DNA of 21,078 nucleotides, taken from NCBI GenBank assembly GCA_003162995.1, contig PLUZ01000012.1, forward strand, positions 11,280 through 32,357, read 5' to 3'. The position numbers were made by a program, and so were the translations under genes. Of the stretch, positions 1 through 7,096 are shown piece after piece; positions within the stretch are counted from its first letter, which is position 1; every line of letters begins with the position of its first letter. A model generated the notes under the pieces. The model had not been told where the DNA came from and searched no databases. It worked only from the letters and a program-made list of their open reading frames with translations. This stretch comes from Methylocapsa sp. Its GTDB lineage: Bacteria > Pseudomonadota > Alphaproteobacteria > Rhizobiales > Beijerinckiaceae.

Positions 1-147
1 CAGCTTGGCGCAGAAAGCAATAACCGTCTCGCGCCGCATGCGGCGCCTGACCGACACTTTCCCCATTAAATCCAGGCCAACGAGGCTGCAGCTATTCTTG
101 CCAAGATCAATTCCCAGTATCGCGATTTTTATGGCTTCGTTTCTCAT
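1..147 (-). CDS. IS110-family transposase, N-terminal part, cut by window edge
   Basis: An open frame reads from ATG at 147 leftwards to the window edge without a stop, giving 49 residues. It contains ILGIDLGKNS followed by RRRMRRET and VIAFCAKL, which matches the start of IS110-family transposases, where the Asp of GIDLGK is the first acidic residue of the RuvC-like DEDD catalytic domain. The enzyme would excise and integrate its circular element. The rest of the gene lies outside the window, so whether it is intact cannot be told. It points away from the neighbouring glycosyltransferase and is separated from a decayed IS5 gene by only about 25 bases. Confidence 0.85.
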   Translation of the reverse strand, partial: MRNEAIKIAILGIDLGKNSCSLVGLDLMGKVSVRRRMRRETVIAFCAKL

Positions 148-172
148 GAATGACACGCCGCCAGTCTAGCAG

Positions 173-594
173 CGCCCTCTCAGTAGGGGCGGGCCATCCA
201 TAAAGGGGAGAGCAATAGCAGGCGATCGACCGTTCAAGAATCGCAATGCCAACGGCCGTTTTCTCTCCATCCTGCTGACTGGGGGTGAAGCACACGACTG
301 CTCGGTGGCGGAGTGGCTCATCCACAAAGGCAAAACATCGAAATATCTGATTGGCGACAAAGAATATAATAATACTACCTCACGCGTGCAGCTGCAAGAT
401 CGTGGAACGTAGCCTGTCATTCCCAATAGGAGCTGCAGAAAACAACCGTTCAGCTTCAACTAGCGCCTCTCCAAGGCCGAGAATGCCTTCGGCAGACAGA
501 ATTCAGACGCATCGCAATGTGCTACGAAAAACTGGAGCACAATCACCATACCTCTGTCTGCCTGGCCGCAGCACTGGTATGGTGGCTTCAATGA
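173..594 (+). pseudogene. Decayed IS5-family transposase, C-terminal half
   Basis: Conceptual translation shows SRGGPSIK near 182-205, then NANGRFLSILLTGGEAHDCS (from about 248) and YLIGDKEY, which are the central DDE-domain motifs of IS5-family transposases. It continues through PVIPNRSCRKQPFSFN to a second stop. After a frameshift near 495-505 the typical C-terminus FRRIAMCYEKL...SVCLAAALVWWLQ follows, ending at TGA 592-594. Stop codons replace a likely Lys before PVIPNR (TAG near 412) and another before RLSKAEN, so the gene is dead. The N-terminal half is absent; the IS110 gene lies just beyond the broken end. The family assignment is firm and the exact left boundary is approximate. Confidence 0.82.
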
Positions 595-632
595 GTCTGG
601 ACTCTAGTTCAGACATTTAATTTGATGGTTGG

Positions 633-1805
633 ATGTCACGCAACATGAAAGAACAATCAGTTGTGTTCGTTTGGGAAAATTTTGGTCCTGCCCATCGGGA
701 TCGCTGCGAGGCTGCAGCTTTGCTCCTTCCGCCTCCCTGGATCGTTAAAGGCATAGAACTTGCCAACAAAAGCATTTCCTACGATTGGGATTCCAGCGAG
801 GAGGTCGCTTTCGAAAAAATTACGCTCTTTCACGGTCGGTCGATTGCTGAAGTTCCAATCCTACAAAGAACGTGGGCAACGTTGCGTGCCTGCTGGGGCA
901 TGCGTCCTGCGGCATATTTCTTCTGTCACTATGAGCAGCCAGCGACCTTCATATGCGCAATGATCTTGCGTCTCTGCGGATACCGAGTGTTCGTCATGAA
1001 CGACTCGAAATTCGACGATTATCAGCGTTATTTTTTTCGTGAAATGATCAAAAGGATTTTTTATTCACCCTATCAGGGCGCATTGGCTTCGGGCTCTCGT
1101 GCCAGAGATTATATGCGTTTTCTCGGCGTTGCCGTGTCGAAGATCCAACTCAATTATGATGTTTTGTCGGTCGAGCGGATTCGTCGGCTCGGACGATCAG
1201 CTCCAGCGCCCCAAGGCCTCGGGCATAAAGAACGTCACTTTACGATAATTGCCCGCTTCGTGCCCAAGAAGAACATTGTCATGGCTCTAGAGGCCTATTC
1301 GCTCTATCGAAAGAGCGTAGCCTCGCCGCGATCGCTGCATCTCTGTGGGTCCGGGCAGCTCGAAGCAGACTTGCGTAGAAAAGTCGACGAACTCGATTTA
1401 GGCGGTAGCGTTGTCTTCCATGGCTTTGTTCAAGCGGAAGGCATCTGCCATATCCTTGCCAGCACATTGGCATTGCTACTCCCGAGCATCGAAGAGCAAT
1501 TCGGCCATGTGGTTATCGAGGCTCAGGCAATGGGCCTCCCTGTAATCCTATCACACAACTGTGGTGCTTGCGACCTGTTGGTTCGCAGCGGCGTGAATGG
1601 ATTTGTAATTGAACCCGACAATCCACAAGGTATGGCTTTTTTCATGTCTCTGCTATGCGCTGACGAAGAGCTGTGGCGAAAGATGTGCTTGGCAACAAGA
1701 TCATTTGTCGCACAAGGCGACGTACGTCTGTTCGTGGAAGCAGTCGCATCACTGCTGGGAGTTAGTGTTTCAATGTCCGGCGCCAGCGTTCGCGCTGGCG
1801 CTTAA
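633..1805 (+). CDS. GT4-family glycosyltransferase
   Basis: This 390-residue protein has the GT-B fold signature of family 4 glycosyltransferases. The C-terminal donor-binding domain begins around 203 with IIARFVPKKN (basic residues that contact the nucleotide-sugar phosphates), then LCGSG (237-241). The EX7E motif lies in EEQFGHVVIEAQAMGLP (287-303; E288 and E296). The N-terminal acceptor domain (about 1-195) is not distinctive. It should add one sugar to the lipid-linked repeat unit at the inner face of the cytoplasmic membrane; donor and linkage cannot be read off. No strong ribosome site precedes ATG 633, and ATG 645 (residue 5) is an alternative. It stands alone between IS debris and a convergent acyltransferase gene, and its last codons form a hairpin. 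Confidence 0.88.
   Translation: MSRNMKEQSVVFVWENFGPAHRDRCEAAALLLPPPWIVKGIELANKSISYDWDSSEEVAFEKITLFHGRSIAEVPILQRTWATLRACWGMRPAAYFFCHYEQPATFICAMILRLCGYRVFVMNDSKFDDYQRYFFREMIKRIFYSPYQGALASGSRARDYMRFLGVAVSKIQLNYDVLSVERIRRLGRSAPAPQGLGHKERHFTIIARFVPKKNIVMALEAYSLYRKSVASPRSLHLCGSGQLEADLRRKVDELDLGGSVVFHGFVQAEGICHILASTLALLLPSIEEQFGHVVIEAQAMGLPVILSHNCGACDLLVRSGVNGFVIEPDNPQGMAFFMSLLCADEELWRKMCLATRSFVAQGDVRLFVEAVASLLGVSVSMSGASVRAGA
1780..1801 (+). terminator. Perfect 9-bp hairpin with TTCG loop across the end of the GT4 gene
   Basis: GCGCCAGCG (1780-1788), TTCG loop, CGCTGGCGC (1793-1801) form a perfect stem that encodes the last residues before the stop at 1803-1805. It could end transcription or protect the mRNA 3' end. 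No run of T follows (the sequence goes on CTTAACCGG), so it is not a classical intrinsic terminator and the function is inferred. Confidence 0.4.
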
Positions 1806-2214
1806 CCGGCCATCAAACAGCCATTCTCGCTTAAAAGCACGCGGTGCGTGCTACGCAGCGGCTAGCGTATCTTGCGGAGCTTGTTAATCCACACATTGTC
1901 CAGAACATTGACCGTCAATCCCGCTCGGGAACTCGGTGTGGATGATCCCGCGTCATAAGACGGAACCTGTCAACACTATGATTGACTTGCCGGAGAGACC
2001 CGCGGAAATCCCTGCGGTATAAACAGCCGTAACCGTGTTCCTGATAATGCTGAAGGTCACCATGCAGGGTTCAGCGTCTCGGCCGTGAAAGTTACATTTA
2101 AGCAAGTGCTCATCGGTTGTCGAAGCGCCGCGTTATGCAGACTGGCAAGTGTTTCCTGTCCCGAAAGCAGACATGGAGCAACACGGCGCGGCGGGACAAC
2201 GGGATAAAATCCGG
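1806..2214. other. Convergent intergenic gap, no gene recognised
   Basis: These 409 bases lie between two genes that converge. I see no ORF with a ribosome site or a recognisable protein family, and no clear insertion-sequence motif in any frame. The stretch may be debris. Confidence 0.5.
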
Positions 2215-3408
2215 TCATCCGTGGCGGTTTAAAGCCACCTGTTGAGTGGATGCAATTCTCTCCGCGAAATACGCCTGCTTCGAGAGGAAATAGCTTTCGA
2301 AATAACGGAAGCTCATAACGCTCAACACGAAGAGTATCAAGAGATAGGCCGCGAAGGCTGTCCACCATGGAACGCCTCCAGCGAATATTTCCTCGCCCCA
2401 TACAAACCTCAGGCCTCCTCTGTATATGGCTAAAAGCGGAAGGTGTATCATGTAGATGCCGTAAGAAATCTTTCCAATGAAGTTCAATGCAAGGTTAGAT
2501 AGCGGTTGTACAACGTAGGGAACACGGCAGAGGATTCCGATAATTAGCAAACAAGTCATGATATTAAGCATCGAATACAGCAGAATCTGATCAGTCTCAC
2601 CTTGGACATTCACTGAAAACGCTGCCGCCAGGGCAGAGTGGAGCGAGGTTCCCCGCATATGTATATTGATTAAAATATAGCCCGTGAGTATCGCTGCGCC
2701 TGCGGCGACGAGCCAGCCGAAGTGGCCCCTGAGCCAAGCGCTGGTAGCAACTCGGTGACGCTCAAGCGCAATCAGGCAGCCTCCGGCGAATGCGTCGAAG
2801 TGGCCTGGTGAGAACTGGTAGACCGCGTTCGCAACATGATCTGGCGACATCCCTACAGCCGAAGCTGATAGCGCGGTAGCGTATCGGACCGCTGGAGCCA
2901 CCACAATGATCGCAATGAGCAGACGCCGCAGCTGCCGCCCAGATAAGGCAAAGAACAGGACCGGATAGATAAAATAGAATTGCTCTTCAACGCAAAGGCT
3001 CCAATAATGGCCGAATAGGTCGGTGTTCTGGTAATAAGTGGAAATGCGATAGAAATTATAGGTGGCCGTCAGTAAGTACGGAATGTGATCAATATATTGA
3101 TGATTTAAAATAATAAATGGTATCGAAAATACAATAAGCAATAAATAAAGCGGCGCAATTCTAAGGACTCGTTTAATATAGAATACTTTCATCTTGCTCG
3201 ATATGCTGTTACCTATCAAGCTAGATGATAGTGATATTGTTATAACAAAGCCGCTTATGCCAAAAAATATCCAGACACCAACCCAGCCTAAATCTAATAT
3301 TCTGTTATGGAACAGAATAACTGCGATGACAGCAATAGCTCGTAATCCATCTATTCCTTCGATTTTCTTCGTCACCATATAAGACTCATACCATCTAAAA
3401 TTACTCAT
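2215..3408 (-). CDS. Acyltransferase-3 family (OafA/ExoZ-like) membrane O-acyltransferase
   Basis: A 397-residue polytopic membrane protein of the Acyltransferase-3 family, which moves acetyl or other acyl groups onto sugars of surface polysaccharides. The family start is clear: GIDGLRAIAVIAVILFH (18-34) carries the conserved Arg23 and catalytic His34, followed by WVGVWIFFGISGFVIT. The usual WSLCVEEQFYFIYP follows, then about ten hydrophobic segments with FIGKISYGIYMIHLP near the end. No SGNH domain is attached, so it is the short form. The start at 3408 lacks a clear ribosome site; ATG at 3378 (MVTKKIEGIDG) is an alternative that keeps the whole domain. It converges with the upstream GT4 gene and is divergent from the methyltransferase. 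A sequence element at 3508-3525 upstream is shared with the other acyltransferase gene. Confidence 0.9.
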   Translation of the reverse strand: MSNFRWYESYMVTKKIEGIDGLRAIAVIAVILFHNRILDLGWVGVWIFFGISGFVITISLSSSLIGNSISSKMKVFYIKRVLRIAPLYLLLIVFSIPFIILNHQYIDHIPYLLTATYNFYRISTYYQNTDLFGHYWSLCVEEQFYFIYPVLFFALSGRQLRRLLIAIIVVAPAVRYATALSASAVGMSPDHVANAVYQFSPGHFDAFAGGCLIALERHRVATSAWLRGHFGWLVAAGAAILTGYILINIHMRGTSLHSALAAAFSVNVQGETDQILLYSMLNIMTCLLIIGILCRVPYVVQPLSNLALNFIGKISYGIYMIHLPLLAIYRGGLRFVWGEEIFAGGVPWWTAFAAYLLILFVLSVMSFRYFESYFLSKQAYFAERIASTQQVALNRHG

Positions 3409-3902
3409 ACATTCTGAAATTACAGTGCACAGTCTGAAATTGTGGCAAGGTACTATGCTGGAAACACTTCTCGACCAAATTATGCTAATTCTCGCTAATC
3501 GTCACCGATAGGCCCATTCGGGCGTTACGACGAACATTATTTACCTGGATTCTCCCGGACATGTTGCAAACAACTTTTCCGCAAGATGAAGCGCTGGAGC
3601 TCCACCATTTGCTATGCGGCAGATTCGTCCTAGATGGCGAGGAAGATTTTTCAAAACGCGCAACGACCGCCTCGTTTTACACATGATGCTGCAGCTGGGC
3701 CATAAGCAGCCGAGCCTATGTGTAGAAGTTTTGCTGAGGACGCTGCGATTTCGGCAGACGAAGAGCGTCTTTACCAAATCGATTGTCCGAGATCCCGATT
3801 CCCGGTTCATGGGTCCATTTCGCTTGACTGCCTGACGCCAGATCAGGCTTATTGTGCAGATAAATCGAGAAATTTAATTCACAATTTAAAGCCCCGCTTT
3901 TC
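3409..3902. other. Divergent intergenic region with shared element and doubtful IS3 trace
   Basis: This 494-base space separates the divergent acyltransferase and methyltransferase genes and should hold both promoters. Besides the shared element at 3508-3525, one plus-strand frame reads SLDCLTPDQAYCADKSRN just before the methyltransferase start. It resembles the end of IS3-family OrfB (SLDxxTPDQAYF), but the rest of that frame does not match, so it is only a hint. Confidence 0.35.
3508..3525 (-). repeat. Upstream element copy A, shared with the second acyltransferase gene
   Basis: ATAGGCCCATTCGGGCGT lies 100 bases upstream of the acyltransferase start. The same 18-base block with one difference occurs at 18601-18618, upstream of the other acyltransferase gene in the same orientation, and weaker similarity extends on both sides over about 45 bases. 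The core holds the small inverted repeat GCCC-ATTC-GGGC. It may be a regulator site or a shared 5' leader; the function is inferred. Confidence 0.6.
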
Positions 3903-4649
3903 ATGAGAAAGTCGCCAGGAATGTTCGACGAAATAAAATCGGCCATAAAAACGGTTGGCCCGCTGTACCGCACAATCAACCGGTTTCGCGGATTTAGGTT
4001 AAATGAGCCGACATTGCGAAGACCTGTAAGCATAATCGGCAGCGAATATGGTGCGTGGGGCGTCGATCTCAGTCTGCTAGGTCCTGACTCGGTGGTTTAT
4101 TCCTTTGGTGTCGGAGAAGATATAACCTTTGACATTGGTTTGATCGAGGCCGTCGACTGTAATGTACACGCGTTTGACCCCACCCCGATTGCTGTTGACT
4201 GGATCGCGGGCCAAACACTGCCCGAGAAATTTCACTTCCATCCGATAGGGGTCAGCGCCATAAATGAGGAAGCGGAATTTCAAATTCCTCCCCAAAAGGG
4301 ATGGCATTCCTTTAGTCTCGCGGCTGATCCTGGCGCGCAGCAGGTTGGTAGCGTAAAGTGCCCAGTACGCCGACTCTCAACTTTGATGGCTCAATTTGGT
4401 CACGATCACCTCGACCTTGTTAAGATGGACATCGAGGGCTTCGAATATCCTGTCCTTGACGATATGATCATGGCTGCAATTCGCCCGACAATGCTTTTGG
4501 TCGAATTCCATCACGGTTGCTACGGAATCTCCGCAGAAAAGACCCATACTGCGGTCCGCTGCTTACAAAACTATAACTATCGTATATTTTGGATCAGCGA
4601 TTTAGGGAGGGAATATGGCTTTGTTGACCTAAACACGATAGGCCGGTGA
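3903..4649 (+). CDS. FkbM-family SAM-dependent methyltransferase
   Basis: A 248-residue soluble protein with the Rossmann-like methyltransferase fold of the FkbM family. VVYSFGVGEDITFDIGL (64-80) is the glycine-containing SAM-binding loop in the form often seen in polysaccharide clusters, and NVHAFDPTP gives the acidic residue at the end of strand 2. LDLVKMDIEGFEYPVL corresponds to the family's conserved KxDIEG block. It probably O-methylates a sugar hydroxyl of the repeat unit, but the acceptor is not known. ATG 3921 (MFDEIKSA) is a possible alternative start, since neither has a clearly spaced ribosome site. The gene is followed after 260 bases by the small membrane protein gene on the same strand. 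Confidence 0.87.
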   Translation: MRKSPGMFDEIKSAIKTVGPLYRTINRFRGFRLNEPTLRRPVSIIGSEYGAWGVDLSLLGPDSVVYSFGVGEDITFDIGLIEAVDCNVHAFDPTPIAVDWIAGQTLPEKFHFHPIGVSAINEEAEFQIPPQKGWHSFSLAADPGAQQVGSVKCPVRRLSTLMAQFGHDHLDLVKMDIEGFEYPVLDDMIMAAIRPTMLLVEFHHGCYGISAEKTHTAVRCLQNYNYRIFWISDLGREYGFVDLNTIGR

Positions 4650-4909
4650 GCAAGGAGATCTCCGAAAACTTCTGTCCTGGTGGATCGGGGGTCGATTGAT
4701 TGAGATCGATCTTATGAATGTGGCCACGCACTTTCCGTCATCGCGCTGGCGATCAGTAGTTGATTGAAGACCTCCAATCGGGCAATCATTCCTCATACGG
4801 CCACCGTTTGTCATTTAGTTCGATCATTTACGAGCACAAGCCCCCGAACTCAAAATTGTTTGCGCTCCCTTTGAAGTGCTCTCCTCCACTGATGAAAATA
4901 AGGTTTGTT

Positions 4910-5260
4910 ATGAATTGGCTCGTCTTGTTACCCTGTATCGCATTTAATGGCGTAGCAGGTTTGTTTATAAAACTTGGGACGCAACCCACTTTCAGGTTGC
5001 CTTCTATTCAGGACCCTATGGCCATAATCACCAACTGGCCAATGTTGCTCGCCGTTGCTTGCTACGCGTCCGCTTTCCTAGCATACGCCGCGGCTCTTAC
5101 CCGATTGCCACTAAGTGTCGTCAATCCGATCGTCACATCTGGAACCACTGTTATGGTTGCGATTATTGGGTTCACATTGTTTCGAGAACCCATGCGGGCT
5201 ACGACATGCATCGGCATCGCAACGGTCATTTTCGGTGTGTTATTAATAACCCGTAATTGA
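4910..5260 (+). CDS. Small four-helix SMR/DMT-like membrane transporter
   Basis: A protein of 116 residues with four predicted membrane helices (about 2-20, 45-63, 69-90, 97-113), the size of SMR proteins and of ArnE/ArnF-like flippase subunits. TRLPLSVVNPIVTSGTT (64-80) and FREPM (91-95) are typical of the drug/metabolite transporter superfamily. In such an island it may move a lipid-linked sugar or precursor across the membrane; this is inferred from context. The frame is open further upstream, to 4760. I chose ATG 4910 because AAGG precedes it by 6 bases and the hydrophobic helix starts there; ATG 4892 is less well placed. It may need a partner subunit, which is not seen nearby. Confidence 0.78.
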   Translation: MNWLVLLPCIAFNGVAGLFIKLGTQPTFRLPSIQDPMAIITNWPMLLAVACYASAFLAYAAALTRLPLSVVNPIVTSGTTVMVAIIGFTLFREPMRATTCIGIATVIFGVLLITRN

Positions 5261-5471
5261 GATGCCTGAATGGCTGCGTAGTCTGCCCCCTAATTGAGGC
5301 CACACAGGAGGAGGGCGTCGACGAGGCCCGTGATCCCGAGTTTGATCGCGCTTGATAAGGCCGGTTCAAACGCACACCGTTTAGAAATAATCGGTATCAG
5401 ACGGCGGCATCACGGAGCCCTTTCGACAGAATGCGGGGTTGGGCACTGAAGCATAGTGGGCGACTATCTGA

Positions 5472-6296
5472 TCATTTTGACCCCACCGGCGCATAGAATT
5501 CCCGAACCAGGGCAACTGCGGCGTCAAATGCACTCGGCCAATCATGCATCACCTTCATTTCGATCGAAAGGGAGCCCGAGTAGCCGCTGGCCGCAAAGGC
5601 GGCGGCGATCGGCCGGTGGTCGACGCCTCCGGTTCCGAGCGGCGAGAGATTAGGCTCACTAACATGGGAATGCGCCGCTACGCGCACAGCCCGTGTCAGC
5701 ACGCTGGGATCCTCGTTTTCGAGAAATAAGGTTCCGGTGTCGATCTGGAGACCAATTCCATCTGCCGCCACCTCTTCAACAAAGTCGATTGCTTCTGCGG
5801 TGGTCGTCAGGAAACGGCACCCATAGTGGCTTGAATTGGCTTCTAAGGCGAGCGTCGCGCCTTGAGCCGCGAAAACAGGTCCGATGCTGCGAAAAAACGA
5901 TAAAGCGATAGCGCGAGCTTCCCTCGCCCGGAGCGCACCGGGATCACGCTGGCGCGGAGCCCCAAACACGCATGCTTTCGCGCCCACGCGCCCAGCGAGC
6001 CCTGCGACCATCGTTAGATGACTAGCGAGAACGTCGCGGGAGTCCTCCGAGGTGAATAAGGCCGCGTTATCGACATTATAAAGTATTCCTTGCAACGCGG
6101 AGCAGCGTAGACCACGCGCAGTGATTTTAGATAAAACCGCATCAATCGCCGCTTCGGAAACATTCCATTGGCCGAACGCCCAATAGGGCGCGATCTCGAT
6201 TGCATCGAGTCCTTGCGCGACAGCCCGGTCGAGCGCGTCGTCGAGAGCATCGCTGGGCCATGCGATGTTGGAGATGCCGAGGCTCGAAAATGTCAT
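5472..6296 (-). CDS. Sugar phosphate isomerase/epimerase-like TIM-barrel protein
   Basis: A protein of 274 residues of the xylose-isomerase-like TIM-barrel superfamily (AP endonuclease 2 / sugar phosphate isomerase-epimerase). The expected metal ligands appear in order at strand ends: Glu152 (ALEANSSHYG), Asp186 (GLQIDTGTL), His211 (AAHSHVSEPN) and Glu246 (LSIEMK), with AIEIAPYW (32-39) in an early strand. It should interconvert a sugar or related polyol through a metal-bound intermediate; the substrate is unknown. ATG 6296 overlaps the TGA of the preceding SDR gene as ATGA, so translation is likely coupled. An in-frame ATG at 6329 would add 11 charged residues and is less likely. It is the last gene of the three-gene operon. 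Confidence 0.85.
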   Translation of the reverse strand: MTFSSLGISNIAWPSDALDDALDRAVAQGLDAIEIAPYWAFGQWNVSEAAIDAVLSKITARGLRCSALQGILYNVDNAALFTSEDSRDVLASHLTMVAGLAGRVGAKACVFGAPRQRDPGALRAREARAIALSFFRSIGPVFAAQGATLALEANSSHYGCRFLTTTAEAIDFVEEVAADGIGLQIDTGTLFLENEDPSVLTRAVRVAAHSHVSEPNLSPLGTGGVDHRPIAAAFAASGYSGSLSIEMKVMHDWPSAFDAAVALVREFYAPVGSK

Positions 6297-7096
6297 TGGT
6301 TTCTTTTTTTCGGCGCGATGCTCGCGCATTCCTCATCGAGAAAACGCGCAAATGCGCCCATCACCTCGCTCGCGCTCATTATATAGCCATCTGATCCGCC
6401 AAAAAGCGGCGCATGGCACGTGCGCAAACGGTAGTGCGGCGCGGGAAACAAAGGCGGCCCCGGACGCGCCTCTGGGAAAAAATGAGCAATGATTTCGGCT
6501 ATGCCGACCGGTTCCGGAAACAGATTTACGAGCGGCAGGCCTTCTGCACTGATCCGTTCAAGATCGTCCGCGAGGCGGCAAAGCGGATACCATTGAAAGA
6601 TTGCGAGCGGGTTGATCTTGTCGACCTGATTATTATTCATCAGGTCATAAACCGCGTTTTTCTTGAGGCCGACGCCGAACAAGGCAGGCAGGCGGACGAT
6701 CCGCACGGTTTCAAAATGGTCTGCGGCCCAGCTCTCGAGTTCATAGCGGTGCCGACCATAAGCGTGGTTTGCCATGGGATCGATATGGCTGCCTTCGTCG
6801 TCAGGGCGCGAGGGATCAGGATAGACATCGATCGTCGAGATGAGAATGAATTCCCGTGATTTCGCGCCTAAGAGGGGACCGGTTAGCCGCGCGATAGCCG
6901 CGCGATCGGCCTTGGGATCTCTGTTGGCCTGCCATTTGGCGGCTGATACACCGGCGCAGATGAGACGCTCGAAGGAACAGCCATTGATATCGGCGATATT
7001 CACAGAATTGTAGACAGCATCGAACGACCGGTCGCGCATCAGTGTACCACCGACAAATCCAGTAAAACCGATGAGTCCTGACGAATAGGCAGTCAT
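6293..7096 (-). CDS. Extended-SDR NAD-dependent epimerase/dehydratase-like protein with YxxxR
   Basis: A protein of 267 residues with a Rossmann N-terminus: LIGFTGFVGG gives the G10-x2-G13-x2-G16 dinucleotide-binding pattern of extended SDRs. The strand carrying the catalytic Ser/Thr is seen in FILISTIDVYPDP (S87/T88). The catalytic pair is unusual: HAYGRHRYE has Tyr113 but Arg117 in place of the usual Lys of YxxxK. It is somewhat shorter than typical sugar-nucleotide epimerases (about 310-340), with a reduced substrate-binding region. It may oxidise, reduce or epimerise a sugar; with Lys replaced, activity is uncertain. Both ends overlap neighbours by ATGA (7093-7096 with the GT2-like gene, 6293-6296 with the isomerase). 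Confidence 0.8.
   Translation of the reverse strand: MTAYSSGLIGFTGFVGGTLMRDRSFDAVYNSVNIADINGCSFERLICAGVSAAKWQANRDPKADRAAIARLTGPLLGAKSREFILISTIDVYPDPSRPDDEGSHIDPMANHAYGRHRYELESWAADHFETVRIVRLPALFGVGLKKNAVYDLMNNNQVDKINPLAIFQWYPLCRLADDLERISAEGLPLVNLFPEPVGIAEIIAHFFPEARPGPPLFPAPHYRLRTCHAPLFGGSDGYIMSASEVMGAFARFLDEECASIAPKKRNQ

Noticed and set aside
351..620. Plus-strand open frame of 89 residues
   Set aside because: Runs out of frame across the IS5 remnant, whose DDE motifs are in other frames.
3780..3905. Possible IS3 OrfB end (SLDCLTPDQAY) before the methyltransferase
   Set aside because: Only a short motif fits; upstream residues in that frame do not match the family, so it is not called as a pseudogene.
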